A DNA stretch of 7,425 nt from Pseudomonadota bacterium (GCA_021828605.1 JAJZEG010000366.1:1-7425); one strand, 5' to 3'. Positions 1 to 7,189 are shown, counted from the first letter of the stretch. Numbers and translations: made by a program. Notes: a model not told the origin generated them from the sequence alone.

Positions 1-455
1 AAATCCAGCGCCGCCGGATCGGGCCGCGCCAGATCCTCCAGCCGATGCGCCCCGCGTCGCAACGGCGCAATAAACGGACCCTCCAGATGCAACCCCAGCA
101 GCGCCGCCCCATGATCAACCGGCACATAGCCCGCGAGTCGCGCCCCGGACGCACGCAGCGCTGCCAGCGGCGCGGTAATAATCGTCGCCAGAAAGCCGGT
201 CACCCCGCGCTCGGCCAGCTTGCGCGCCAGTTCCGCCATCTCGGCTGGGCTCGCCTCGGCGCAATCGATTCCGAACCCGCCATTGACATGCACATCAATC
301 AAGCCCGGCGCCAACACCCCGCGATCCAGCGTGATCACCGCGCGATCCGGCGGGGCTTGCTCATGCAGCGCGATGATCCGCCCCGCCTCGATCTCGACCA
401 CTCCCGGCCCTGCGAGAACCCCATCGCAGAGCACAGCAGGGGCCGCGATCAACAT
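1..455 (-). CDS. nagA: N-acetylglucosamine-6-phosphate deacetylase, N-terminal part (partial)
   Basis: The first 151 codons are present; the gene runs off the left edge, so its C-terminal part, including the later metal ligands and catalytic Asp, is not visible. NagA removes acetate from GlcNAc-6-phosphate in the cytoplasm, in amino-sugar and peptidoglycan recycling. I translated it by hand from the reverse complement. The amidohydrolase-fold signatures are a PGLIDVHVNGG motif at residues 50-60 (H56, N58), GVTGFLATIITAP around 84-96, and LHLEGPFIAP at 122-131 with the metal-ligand Glu E125, followed by GAH. H-x-N in place of H-x-H recalls NagA enzymes that bind a single metal, which is inference. 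The ATG at 455-453 lies two codons after the HIT stop (464-462) in the same frame, so no longer start is possible. The Shine-Dalgarno is weak (GGTGGG about 12 nt upstream), suggesting coupling to the HIT gene. Another sugar amidohydrolase remains possible. Confidence 0.85.
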   Translation of the reverse strand, partial: MLIAAPAVLCDGVLAGPGVVEIEAGRIIALHEQAPPDRAVITLDRGVLAPGLIDVHVNGGFGIDCAEASPAEMAELARKLAERGVTGFLATIITAPLAALRASGARLAGYVPVDHGAALLGLHLEGPFIAPLRRGAHRLEDLARPDPAALD

Positions 456-461
456 CGCCGC

Positions 462-872
462 TCAGCCCACCAGCATCGGCCCGAGCGGTCGTCCGGCAAA
501 CAGATGCACGTGGAGATGCGGCACTTCCTGATGGCTGTCCGGTCCCATATTGGCGAGCAACCGATAGCCGGTTTGCTCATGCCCCAGCAGCCGCGCGACA
601 TGGCCGACCGCGCGGATGAAACCAACCATCTCAGCCTCGCTGGCGGTGCTCGAAAAATCGGCGAACGAAACATAACGCCCCTTGGGGATCACCAGAATAT
701 GGCTGGGCGCCTGCGGATTAATATCATGGAACGCCAGCGACCATTGATCCTCGAAAACCTTGCGACACGGGATTTCGCCGCGCAGGATTTTGGCGAAAAT
801 ATTCTGATCATCATAAGGCGGCAAACCGCTCACCCCCTGACGCATTATTTGGTTCCGATCATTTGAATTCAT
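462..872 (-). CDS. HIT-family protein (HinT-like nucleotide hydrolase)
   Basis: A 136-residue histidine-triad protein. HIT proteins of the HinT branch are small cytoplasmic hydrolases of nucleoside phosphoramidates and similar adenylated compounds. Seen: the family N-terminal block [11 protein letters not shown] (26-36), [16 protein letters not shown] (49-64), and the defining triad HLHVHLF at 119-125, whose middle His H121 is the expected nucleophile. Length is slightly above the usual 110-120 because of a roughly 20-residue N-terminal extension; an alternative start at Met10 (845) would shorten it. I keep the upstream start because its ATG overlaps the hisE TGA as ATGA, the same coupling used elsewhere in this operon. 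A HIT gene directly after hisE is a familiar alphaproteobacterial arrangement. Its physiological substrate and any role in histidine synthesis cannot be read from sequence; clearing of nucleotide by-products is speculation. Confidence 0.93.
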   Translation of the reverse strand: MNSNDRNQIMRQGVSGLPPYDDQNIFAKILRGEIPCRKVFEDQWSLAFHDINPQAPSHILVIPKGRYVSFADFSSTASEAEMVGFIRAVGHVARLLGHEQTGYRLLANMGPDSHQEVPHLHVHLFAGRPLGPMLVG

Positions 873-1432
873 GGTATTTTCTTGGTCTCCGCAATCGCCG
901 TCGGCATCCGCCGCGCCGCCTTCTCGGCGATGCCGCTAATGCCCTCCCGCCGCTCCAGTTCCACCCACACATCATCAGGACGCAGCCCGCAGCCGACCCA
1001 CATCACCATCATATGATAGAGCACATCGGCACTTTCCGCGATCAGCGCGTCGCGATTACCGGCCACCGCCTCGATTAAACATTCAACCGCCTCCTCGCCA
1101 AATTTCTGGGCGATTTTCGCAGGCCCCCGCGCCAGCAACCGCGCCGAATGGCTGATCAACGGATCCGCCGATTTGCGCGCCAGCACAATCGCCCATAACC
1201 GATCCAGCACCCGCGCATCCGGCGCATCAGGATTAAGCGGCGGCACGGGCGGAATTTTCGCCCCAACCCGCACCAAGGCTTTCCGCATCGTTTTCGTGCC
1301 CTTCGCCTTGGATGCCTCAGGTTTGGGCGCCTTGGACTTGTCTATTTTAGCTTTCTCAGCTTTCGCCTTGGGCTTTTTCGCTTTGGCGTCAACCGGCTTG
1401 GTGGTGAGCGCGAGGGGTCTATTTTTGGCCAT
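869..1432 (-). CDS. hisE: Phosphoribosyl-ATP pyrophosphatase with long Lys/Ala-rich N-terminal tail
   Basis: HisE hydrolyses phosphoribosyl-ATP to phosphoribosyl-AMP and pyrophosphate, the second step of histidine synthesis. The catalytic all-alpha core covers about residues 76-175: LDRLWAIV (76-83), the acidic KFGEEAVE motif (110-117) and ESADVLYH (133-140), which supply Mg-binding Glu/Asp residues. The protein has 187 residues, while free-standing HisE is usually about 90-110. The excess is a tail of about 75 residues: positions 1-48 hold 15 lysines mixed with Ala and Pro (histone H1-like low complexity), then a Pro-rich linker around 60-70. The ATG at 1432 has an AGG about 5 nt upstream and starts 7 nt after the hisF stop, fitting the tight operon. 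A second in-frame ATG (Met49, 1288-1286), with GAAGGG about 11 nt upstream, would give a near-normal 139-residue enzyme. Which start is used is open. The enzyme call is secure. Confidence 0.95.
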   Translation of the reverse strand: MAKNRPLALTTKPVDAKAKKPKAKAEKAKIDKSKAPKPEASKAKGTKTMRKALVRVGAKIPPVPPLNPDAPDARVLDRLWAIVLARKSADPLISHSARLLARGPAKIAQKFGEEAVECLIEAVAGNRDALIAESADVLYHMMVMWVGCGLRPDDVWVELERREGISGIAEKAARRMPTAIAETKKIP

Positions 1433-1439
1433 TGCCTAT

Positions 1440-2228
1440 CTAATCCGCCCTGATCGCGTCGGGCAAATGTTTCGTCAGTTGCCGCACTGGCAATCCGGCC
1501 CCGGCCAGTGTCGCTTTGACCTCGGCGATGGTGAATTGCCCGAAATGAAATACGCTTGCCGCCAACAGACCGGTCGCACCGGTCTTGGCACCGTCAATGA
1601 AATGATCGAGCGTACCCACTCCGCCCGAGGCCACCACGGGTAACCGCACCGCCGCACAGGCGGCGCGCAGGAGCGGCAAATCAAACCCGGCGCCGGTGCC
1701 ATCGCGGTCCATCGAGGTCAATAAAATTTCGCCAGCGCCCCGGTTTTCAACCTCACGGCACCAGGCCATCGCATCAATCCCGGTCGGGCGTCGGCCACCA
1801 TGGGTAAAAACCTCCCAGCCCGACGCCGTCGCGCGCGCATCAATCGCGACCACCACGCATTGGCTGCCAAATTTGCGCGCCGCCTCATTAATCAAATCAG
1901 GCCGCGCCAGAGCCGCCGAATTCATGCTGCATTTATCCGCCCCGGCCAGCAATAATCGGCGCATATCCTCGGTCGAACGAATACCCCCGCCCACGGTCAG
2001 CGGCAGGAACACCTGCGAGGCGGTGCGCGACACCACGTCCAAAATCGTATCGCGATTCTCGTGGCTGGCGGTAATATCCAGAAAAGTCAGCTCGTCCGCG
2101 CCCGCCTGATCGTATAAAATAGCCTGCTCCACCGGATCACCCGCATCGCGCAGCGACACGAAATTCACCCCTTTGACCACCCGGCCATCTTTGACATCAA
2201 GGCAGGGTATGACCCGCAATTTGAGCAT
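1440..2228 (-). CDS. hisF: Imidazole glycerol phosphate synthase, cyclase subunit HisF
   Basis: HisF is the (beta/alpha)8-barrel cyclase of IGP synthase. It uses ammonia delivered by HisH to turn PRFAR into imidazole glycerol phosphate and AICAR. The 262 residues are close to the family's usual 250-260. The two catalytic aspartates are in place: D11 in IPCLDVKDG and D130 in VVVAIDA. Phosphate-binding loops are seen as VGGGIRS (79-85) and VASGGVG in the second half-barrel; the two halves echo the HisA/HisF duplication. The end of the GADK block reads CSMNSAA, a mild variant of the common K-SINTAA. The ATG shares its A with the hisA stop (TGATG, 1-nt overlap), arguing for coupled translation. 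The partner HisH is coded two genes upstream, so the heterodimer's subunits are separated by the GNAT gene and hisA. Confidence 0.98.
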   Translation of the reverse strand: MLKLRVIPCLDVKDGRVVKGVNFVSLRDAGDPVEQAILYDQAGADELTFLDITASHENRDTILDVVSRTASQVFLPLTVGGGIRSTEDMRRLLLAGADKCSMNSAALARPDLINEAARKFGSQCVVVAIDARATASGWEVFTHGGRRPTGIDAMAWCREVENRGAGEILLTSMDRDGTGAGFDLPLLRAACAAVRLPVVASGGVGTLDHFIDGAKTGATGLLAASVFHFGQFTIAEVKATLAGAGLPVRQLTKHLPDAIRAD

Positions 2229-2962
2229 CAGGCCGCCAATTTCAGCGCGGCGGCGGCGTCAATCCGGCCATCATACAAGGCCCGCCCGATAATCGCCCCT
2301 TCAATATTGCGCGCCCGCATCGCGCAATCGCGCAGGAGTGCGATATCGCCAATTCCCGCAACTCCGCCCGAGGCAATCACTGGAATCGTCACCAGCCGTG
2401 CTAAATCCTCGGTCGCCACCAAATTCAATCCCGATAACATACCGTCACGGGCAATATCGGTGTGAATAATCGCGGCGATGCCGACATCTTCGAGCTGCAA
2501 GGCCAGATCGGCCGCCGTCATGGTTGAGGTCTCGGCCCAGCCCTCGGTCGCCACCATCCCCTCGCGCGCATCGATGCCGACAATAATCCGCCCCGGAAAC
2601 GCCCGCGCGGCTTCGCGCACCAGAATGGGGTTTTTCACCGCGACGCTCCCCAGAATCACCCGGGCAATGCCCAATTCCAGCCAGGCGCTGATCGCCGCCA
2701 TATCGCGAATCCCGCCGCCCAACTGCACCGGCAGCCGCACCGAAGCCAGAATCGCCCGCACCGCCGCACCATTCACCGAGGCGCCGGCAAACGCGCCGTT
2801 CAAATCCACCACATGCAACGCGCTAAAGCCGGCCGCCACGAAGGCCTCGGCCTGCGCTGCGGGGTCTTGCGCATAAATAGTCGCGTGCTGCATTTCGCCG
2901 CGCGCGAGCCGCACGCAAGCGCCATCTTTCAGATCAATCGCCGGATAGAGAGTCAACGCCAT
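2228..2962 (-). CDS. hisA: ProFAR isomerase HisA
   Basis: HisA, a (beta/alpha)8 barrel homologous to HisF, catalyses the Amadori rearrangement of ProFAR to PRFAR, the substrate of HisF. The 244 residues match the usual 240-250. Catalytic acid/base residues are visible: D10 in [10 protein letters not shown] and D131 in VGIDAREG. Phosphate-binding loops appear as QLGGGIRD (80-87) and VIASGGV in the C-terminal half; HTDIARDGM, typical of strand 6, is also present. Start: the ATG lies 3 nt after the stop of the GNAT gene, with an AGG about 9 nt upstream. There is no sign of the Trp-pathway merger (PriA) seen in actinobacteria, though sequence alone cannot rule out weak TrpF activity. The gene is an ordinary housekeeping member of the operon. 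Confidence 0.98.
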   Translation of the reverse strand: MALTLYPAIDLKDGACVRLARGEMQHATIYAQDPAAQAEAFVAAGFSALHVVDLNGAFAGASVNGAAVRAILASVRLPVQLGGGIRDMAAISAWLELGIARVILGSVAVKNPILVREAARAFPGRIIVGIDAREGMVATEGWAETSTMTAADLALQLEDVGIAAIIHTDIARDGMLSGLNLVATEDLARLVTIPVIASGGVAGIGDIALLRDCAMRARNIEGAIIGRALYDGRIDAAAALKLAA

Positions 2963-2965
2963 GAT

Positions 2966-3538
2966 TCAGCCTGTCTGTAGCCGTTTACAGTAAAAATGCC
3001 CGCCCAAGGTCTGGCCATCGGCGCGCGCATAGGCCGGGTGAGTGCCCCAGCGCACGAATCCCGCCGCCTCATAGAGCGCAATCGCGGCGGTCTGGGTTTC
3101 GCGCACATCCAAATTAAGCACCTGAAACCCCAAAGCCCGCGCGCGATCCTCAACCCGGCGGATCAACAGCCTGGCCAAACCATGGCCCCGCGCATAAGGG
3201 GCGACGAAATTATGCACCAAGGTCGCGCCGAACGCCTGCGCCTCATTATTGCGCGGCGGGCGCACCAGTTGAGCCGCGCCATAGATCACCTTATCCATCC
3301 GCCCGACAAATAATTCGCGTTCCGGCACCAGCACCACGCCGCGAAAATATTGCTCCAACGCCGCCCGACCCGGCGGGCGCAACCAGCCAAAGCCGCCGCC
3401 ATCGATAATCGCGGCATCGGCGGCTTCGCACAAATCCTGCATGTCATCATCGGCAATCGCCGTCAGCCGGTCGACCGCAAGACTCTCGGGGGCCGGTAAA
3501 TCGCTCCTCGGCTCGCTCGATTTCGACTTGCTGCTCAT
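2966..3538 (-). CDS. GNAT-family N-acetyltransferase inside the his operon
   Basis: A 190-residue protein of the GCN5-related N-acetyltransferase fold, expected to move an acetyl group from acetyl-CoA to an amine. Seen: motif A at about 112-130, VAPYARGHGLARLLI, with the acetyl-CoA loop R117-x-x-G120-x-A122 flanked by hydrophobic strand and helix; motif B at about 141-165, LNLDVRETQTAAIALYEAAG, with the conserved Tyr156 of the ALYEAAGF block. The first 25 residues are Ser/Lys/Pro-rich and probably disordered. The start overlaps the hisH stop as ATGA, and the stop lies 3 nt before hisA, so the gene is coupled on both sides. Its substrate is not identifiable. Position suggests co-expression with HisH/HisA, but that does not show a part in histidine synthesis; acting on a pathway intermediate, an amino acid or a ribosomal/other protein are all possible. 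Confidence 0.92.
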   Translation of the reverse strand: MSSKSKSSEPRSDLPAPESLAVDRLTAIADDDMQDLCEAADAAIIDGGGFGWLRPPGRAALEQYFRGVVLVPERELFVGRMDKVIYGAAQLVRPPRNNEAQAFGATLVHNFVAPYARGHGLARLLIRRVEDRARALGFQVLNLDVRETQTAAIALYEAAGFVRWGTHPAYARADGQTLGGHFYCKRLQTG

Positions 3539-4194
3539 GGCGCCCCCACCGCGCCGGTGGTGCCATCCCAGCGCAAAAAATTCCTTAAAATGGTCAGCCC
3601 AACCTCCTGGCTTTTTTCGACATGAAATTGAGTGCCTGCCCGATTACCCGCGCCGACCATCGCCACAACCGGGCCACCATAGTCGGTCGTTGCGATAATA
3701 TCGGTGGGATCAGCGCCGGTTAAAGCGTAGGAATGCACAAAATAAGCGTGATCACCGGGGCACAAATCCGCGAGCAGCGGATGGGCGCCTGGGGTAAAAT
3801 CGAGCGCGTTCCAGCCCATATGCGGCATGCGCAATCCCGGCGCATCGAGGGCCGCCACGTCACCTTGCAACCAGGCAAATCCAGGCGTCACCTGATGCTC
3901 CAACCCGCGCGCGGCCATTAACTGCATGCCCACGCAAATGCCCAGAAACGGCACACCCTGATCAACCCGGGCGACCAGCGCATCCGCCAGCCCCGGTCGG
4001 GCAGCCAGCCCCGCGGCACAATCAGCAAAAGCGCCCTGCCCAGGCAGCACAATCCGCTCCGCGCGGGAAATTTCCGCCGGATCATCGGTGATCACCACTC
4101 TCCAAGGCGAGCCGTCGCGCTCAGCAGCAAGCTGCAAGCCGCGAGCGGCAGAGGCTAGATTACCGCTGCCATAATCAATGACCGCGCAAATCAC
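3535..4194 (-). CDS. hisH: Imidazole glycerol phosphate synthase, glutamine amidotransferase subunit HisH
   Basis: HisH is a class I glutaminase. It makes ammonia from glutamine and passes it to HisF through a channel. The 219 residues fit the family's 200-220. The catalytic triad is complete: Cys87 in FLGICVGMQL, and His191 and Glu193 in QFHVEKSQ. The oxyanion region PGQGAF (51-56) and PHMGWN (124-129) are also typical. The His block reads FHVEK where most amidotransferases have FHPEK; this is a conservative oddity, not loss of a catalytic residue. The start codon is GTG (4194-4192), overlapping the hisB TGA as GTGA. No ATG lies nearby in frame, and the family's IxVIDYGSGN-like opening begins immediately after, so the GTG is well supported. 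It is separated from its partner hisF by the GNAT gene and hisA. Confidence 0.97.
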   Translation of the reverse strand: MICAVIDYGSGNLASAARGLQLAAERDGSPWRVVITDDPAEISRAERIVLPGQGAFADCAAGLAARPGLADALVARVDQGVPFLGICVGMQLMAARGLEHQVTPGFAWLQGDVAALDAPGLRMPHMGWNALDFTPGAHPLLADLCPGDHAYFVHSYALTGADPTDIIATTDYGGPVVAMVGAGNRAGTQFHVEKSQEVGLTILRNFLRWDGTTGAVGAP

Positions 4195-4781
4195 AGCGAT
4201 CCCTTGGTCGAGGGAATCGCACCGAGCGCGCGCGGATCAAGCTCAATCGCCTGACGCAACGCCCGTGCCGCCGCCTTGAACGTCGCCTCGGCGACGTGAT
4301 GGGCGTTGGTTCCGGCGCGCTGGTATAAATGCAGGGCAAACGCGCCATGCGCGGTCAGCGCGCGGAAAAACTCCTCCACCAGCTGGGTATCCATCGCACC
4401 GAGCATCGGGCGTTCAAACCCAACCTCGAATACCAAAAACCCCCGCCCGGACAGATCAATCCCGGCCTGCACGCAGGCCTCATCCATCGGCAGCAAGGAC
4501 TGGCCGAACCGGGTGATCCCGGTCTTATCGCCCAAACCCTGGCGCAAGGCCTGGCCAAGCACGATCCCAACATCCTCGATGGTGTGATGCGCGTCGATAT
4601 GCAAATCACCCGTCGCACGCACGGTCAAATCCAACAAGGCATGCCGCCCGAAGGCGGTCAGCATATGGTCAAAAAACCCGATGCCGGTGGCAATGTCGGT
4701 GCGACCGCTGCCATCCAGATCGAGCGTGATCTCAATCGCGGTTTCAGTCGTCGTGCGGGAAATTTGCGCGGTCCGGTTCAT
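4191..4781 (-). CDS. hisB: Imidazoleglycerol-phosphate dehydratase HisB
   Basis: HisB removes water from IGP to give imidazole acetol phosphate. It is a Mn-dependent enzyme that assembles into a 24-mer in characterised relatives. The 196 residues equal the monofunctional form; there is no N-terminal histidinol-phosphatase domain like that of E. coli HisB, so that activity must be coded elsewhere. Metal-binding His/Glu clusters are seen at FFDHML (36-41), DAHHTIED (63-70) and NAHHVAEA (159-166), and the protein ends with the usual STKG block. It is the first his gene in the run. The ATG has no convincing Shine-Dalgarno; the 14 nt just before it can fold into a short hairpin. The upstream neighbour, an MFS gene, ends 48 nt away. 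No his-rich leader peptide is visible, so classical his attenuation is not supported. Confidence 0.98.
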   Translation of the reverse strand: MNRTAQISRTTTETAIEITLDLDGSGRTDIATGIGFFDHMLTAFGRHALLDLTVRATGDLHIDAHHTIEDVGIVLGQALRQGLGDKTGITRFGQSLLPMDEACVQAGIDLSGRGFLVFEVGFERPMLGAMDTQLVEEFFRALTAHGAFALHLYQRAGTNAHHVAEATFKAAARALRQAIELDPRALGAIPSTKGSL

Positions 4782-4783
4782 TG

Positions 4784-4797
4784 CCGCTGACTAGCGG
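4784..4797 (-). other. Small hairpin abutting the hisB start codon
   Basis: On the minus strand the sequence reads CCGCT-AGTC-AGCGG followed by CA and the hisB ATG: a perfect 5-bp stem with a 4-nt loop where a ribosome binding site would be expected. It could dampen or tune hisB initiation, or be chance in GC-rich DNA. Seen directly; the function is inference. Confidence 0.35.
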
Positions 4798-4825
4798 AAA
4801 AACCGGGCCGCGCCAACCGCCGGTT
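4798..4825 (-). terminator. Possible weak intrinsic terminator after the MFS gene
   Basis: Just past the MFS stop, the minus strand reads AACCGG, 13 nt, then CCGGTT running into a five-T tract (plus-strand A-run 4798-4802). The 6-bp stem plus U-tract resembles a weak Rho-independent terminator or attenuator between the transporter and the his genes. The loop is large and two of the Us fall inside the stem, so the call is tentative. Confidence 0.35.
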
Positions 4826-4829
4826 GCGA

Positions 4830-6227
4830 TCAATGGTTGATCTGCTCCAGCGCCAACCCTTTGGTCGAGGGGCCGAACGAAATCGCGGCAATCCCGACCA
4901 GCATCGCAATGCCAATAAACACCGCAACATACGGCACCCCACCGGCGGTCAGCAGCGTGCCAATGGCAAGCCCGGCAAAGGCGGCGGCCAGCCTGCTCCA
5001 TGAATACACAAACCCGACCGCGCGGGCGCGAATCCGTGTCGGATAAAGTTCCGCCTGATAATTATGGAACGCATAGGACATCACATTGGCGGCCAGGGTG
5101 AACAACGCCCCCAGCACAATCAGTATAATCGGCGCATTCGAGATGGCGAACAGCGCCATCACCACGCCCATCACCGCGAGCCCGCCCATAATCTGGGTTT
5201 TCCGCTCAATCCGATCAGCGAACAAGGTGCCGAGCAGCGGGCCGAACGGATTGGCGATGGCGATGATGAAGGCATATTCCAAACTCGCGGTGACATGGAT
5301 GCCGCGATGGATCAGCAAAGTCGGCACCCAGGCGGCAAAGCCGTAAAACCCGATCACCTGCGCCATATTGAACACCGAAAGCAAAATGGTGCGTTTGAGA
5401 TAAAGCGGCGCGAAAATCTCGGAGAGCGTGCCATTGCCATCCTCCTCAATCACCGCCGGCGCCGGAGCCGGGAGCGGTTTACCGGTATCCAGCATGACTT
5501 TACGTTCGATTTCAGCAACAACCCGCTCCGCCTCGTCAACCCGCCCCTGGCGCGCCAGCCAGCGCGGGCTCTCGGGAATGTTGCGCTGGATGAAAAACAC
5601 CACCAGCGCCCCCAGCGAGCCGACCAAAATCACCACCCGCCAATAATCAAGCCCGAACGGCGTGGTGCCTTTGAGGGCAAAGGCCAAAAACGCAATCCCC
5701 GGCACCACCATATAGGTGATGAACTGATTGATTGAAAATGCACGCCCACGTTCGCGGCGCGGCATCAATTCCGAAATGAACGTATCGATGGTGACCAGCT
5801 CAACGCCAATGCCCACCCCGGCGATAAACCGCCATAAATCGAGCCCAAAACCCGTGGTTTGAAACGCCATGATCGCGGTGCTGACCGAATACCAAAGCAA
5901 AGCGATGGTGAACACCAAACGCCGCCCATATTTATCCGCCACCTGGCCGAATAATAACACACCGACCCACAGCCCAAAGAACGTCGCGAACACAAAACTG
6001 CCAAAGCCTGCCAATTTAATCGCGCTGAGTGCTGCAAAAATCCCCAGCGAGGCGGGGTTGAACAGGCCCGAGCCAATCATGCCGGGTGCGACATAGGCGG
6101 TGAAAAACAAATCATAAAACTCGAACAAGCCACCGAGCGAAATCAGAATAATCAGCATCCAAACCGACCGTGAGGCCGGCAAGCGATCCAGACGCGCCGC
6201 AATTTCCGCCGATTTTTGTGCCGACAT
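4830..6227 (-). CDS. MFS transporter, sugar-porter-like (substrate unknown)
   Basis: A 465-residue inner-membrane protein of the major facilitator superfamily with about 12 hydrophobic segments split by a hydrophilic central loop (about 225-275, Pro/Glu-rich). Signatures: an acidic residue in helix 1 (D39 in FEFYDLF); the loop 2-3 motif A GQVADKYGRR (94-103); PESPRWL (218-224) after helix 6; a degenerate second motif A (ADRIERKT, 337-344); ELYPTRIRA (393-401); and a C-terminal STKGLALEQI resembling the TKG-LEE end of sugar porters. These traits occur in the sugar/metabolite:H+ symporter clades, which also include nicotinate and aromatic-acid carriers, so the substrate cannot be named. The start is well supported by GGGAGG (6240-6235), 7 nt before the ATG, the best ribosome site in the window. 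It lies 63 nt after the YeeE-like pair and 48 nt before hisB, in the same direction. Nothing suggests histidine transport. Confidence 0.93.
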   Translation of the reverse strand: MSAQKSAEIAARLDRLPASRSVWMLIILISLGGLFEFYDLFFTAYVAPGMIGSGLFNPASLGIFAALSAIKLAGFGSFVFATFFGLWVGVLLFGQVADKYGRRLVFTIALLWYSVSTAIMAFQTTGFGLDLWRFIAGVGIGVELVTIDTFISELMPRRERGRAFSINQFITYMVVPGIAFLAFALKGTTPFGLDYWRVVILVGSLGALVVFFIQRNIPESPRWLARQGRVDEAERVVAEIERKVMLDTGKPLPAPAPAVIEEDGNGTLSEIFAPLYLKRTILLSVFNMAQVIGFYGFAAWVPTLLIHRGIHVTASLEYAFIIAIANPFGPLLGTLFADRIERKTQIMGGLAVMGVVMALFAISNAPIILIVLGALFTLAANVMSYAFHNYQAELYPTRIRARAVGFVYSWSRLAAAFAGLAIGTLLTAGGVPYVAVFIGIAMLVGIAAISFGPSTKGLALEQINH

Positions 6228-6290
6228 TTGATTTCCTCCCGATTATTTTATGCCCTTCACACTACACATCATCACCGGGGACGCAATCGA

Positions 6291-6716
6291 TTATTGCCTG
6301 GCAGGCCGCCGATCAATCAGCCGCACGCCCCACAGCCCGACCAGCATGGTCCCAACAAAAATCAGCACCGGATGCGGATCAAGCATGAGCGCCACCAAAG
6401 CCGGGCCGGGACATAGCCCGATCAACCCCCAGCCCGCGCCAAATATCGCCGCACCGATCAGCAATCGGGGTGAAATGCCGCCGCGCGGTAGTGCGGGAAA
6501 TTGCTGGTCAAACCAGGGATGATGCATGCGCCGCGCCATCGCAAAACCGATTGCGGCAACCAACACCCCGCCGCCCATGACGAAAGCGAGGCTCGGGTCC
6601 CAATAGCGGGTGATATTCAAAAAATTCAGAACCTTGGCCGGGTTCGCCATGCGTGAAACCATCAACCCGATACTAAACATACTGCCCGCCCCAAAACCGA
6701 TCAGGTTGCGTCGCAT
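6291..6716 (-). CDS. YeeE/YedE-family sulfur transport protein, C-terminal half subunit
   Basis: A 141-residue membrane protein equivalent to the second half of YeeE/YedE. Members of that family import thiosulfate (TsuA/YeeE) or related sulfur species. Seen: FSIGLMVSRMANPAKVLNFL (14-33), the family's first-helix block with the SRM-x-NP-x-KV signature; then GLIGLCPGPAL (97-107) with the conserved Cys102, which in single-chain YeeE belongs to the cysteine relay that handles the sulfur substrate. About four hydrophobic segments are evident. The frame stays open far upstream of 6716, but the upstream part is the shadow of the preceding gene; the ATG at 6716 shares its A with that gene's TGA (TGATG) and opens directly onto the family N-terminus. 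It works with the neighbouring half, probably as a heteromer. The exact sulfur compound carried is unknown. Confidence 0.92.
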   Translation of the reverse strand: MRRNLIGFGAGSMFSIGLMVSRMANPAKVLNFLNITRYWDPSLAFVMGGGVLVAAIGFAMARRMHHPWFDQQFPALPRGGISPRLLIGAAIFGAGWGLIGLCPGPALVALMLDPHPVLIFVGTMLVGLWGVRLIDRRPARQ

Positions 6717-7156
6717 CACAGCACCGCCCGGGTCAACCCGACCACCAACACCGCCACCAGCATGAAGGTTCCGGTCGCCGCCAGCGAACGGGGCGAGGCG
6801 CGCGACAAGCCGCAAATCCCATGGCCCGACGTGCAACCGCCCGCCAGCGCGCTGCCAACCCCCACCAATAATCCAGCGAACGCCAATAATCCGGGCGATC
6901 CTTGCACCTGCAAGCCCGGCGCAACACCGAGCAAGCGCGCGGCAAGCGGCATGGCCATCAGCCCCAACAAAAACGCCAAGCGCCAATCGCGGTCTGGCCC
7001 GCTCACCATTGCACCCAAAATCCCGCTAATGCCGGCAATGCGACCGATACTCAGCCACAGCAACGAGGCCGATAATCCGATCAGCATTCCACCCGCCAAA
7101 GCCAGAATCGGGGTGAACGCGGTATGAGAAGGTGCTGCCAATACCGCTTCAATCAT
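6716..7156 (-). CDS. YeeE/YedE-family sulfur transport protein, N-terminal half subunit
   Basis: A 146-residue inner-membrane protein, the first half of a split YeeE/YedE transporter. The diagnostic block is [17 protein letters not shown] (103-119), with Cys108 and Cys115; the first is the conserved substrate-handling cysteine of the family, and these are the only cysteines in the chain. The N-terminal cysteine used by long single-chain YeeE is absent, as I would expect for short two-gene versions. Hydrophobic stretches lie near 15-36, 60-78, 88-106 and 124-143. It overlaps its partner by 1 nt. In many proteobacteria such pairs sit beside an ArsR-type persulfide sensor (BigR/SqrR) and a persulfide dioxygenase; neither is in this window. 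The start at 7156 has only a weak TGGAT about 13 nt upstream. The divergent spacer holds inverted repeats that may regulate it. Confidence 0.92.
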   Translation of the reverse strand: MIEAVLAAPSHTAFTPILALAGGMLIGLSASLLWLSIGRIAGISGILGAMVSGPDRDWRLAFLLGLMAMPLAARLLGVAPGLQVQGSPGLLAFAGLLVGVGSALAGGCTSGHGICGLSRASPRSLAATGTFMLVAVLVVGLTRAVL

Positions 7157-7189
7157 AAACCATATCCAACCAGCCTGTCATCGAAGCTC

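Noticed and set aside
45..866. Long plus-strand open frame of 273 codons opposite nagA and HIT
   Set aside because: It lies antisense to two well-supported genes. Its product is rich in Arg, Gln and His without any domain, as expected for the complement of GC-rich coding DNA.
4782..4829. His-operon attenuator with leader peptide upstream of hisB
   Set aside because: The gap has no frame with a run of His codons, and only 48 nt are available.
5064..5735. Plus-strand open frame of 223 codons opposite the MFS gene
   Set aside because: Antisense shadow: low-complexity Arg/His/Gln-rich product with no recognisable motif, while the minus strand codes a complete MFS protein.
6717..6986. Upstream extension of the second YeeE half to 231 residues
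   Set aside because: The extra 90 residues are Gly/Arg/Ala-rich, overlap the first YeeE half in another frame, and have no family similarity. The TGATG at 6716 marks the true start.
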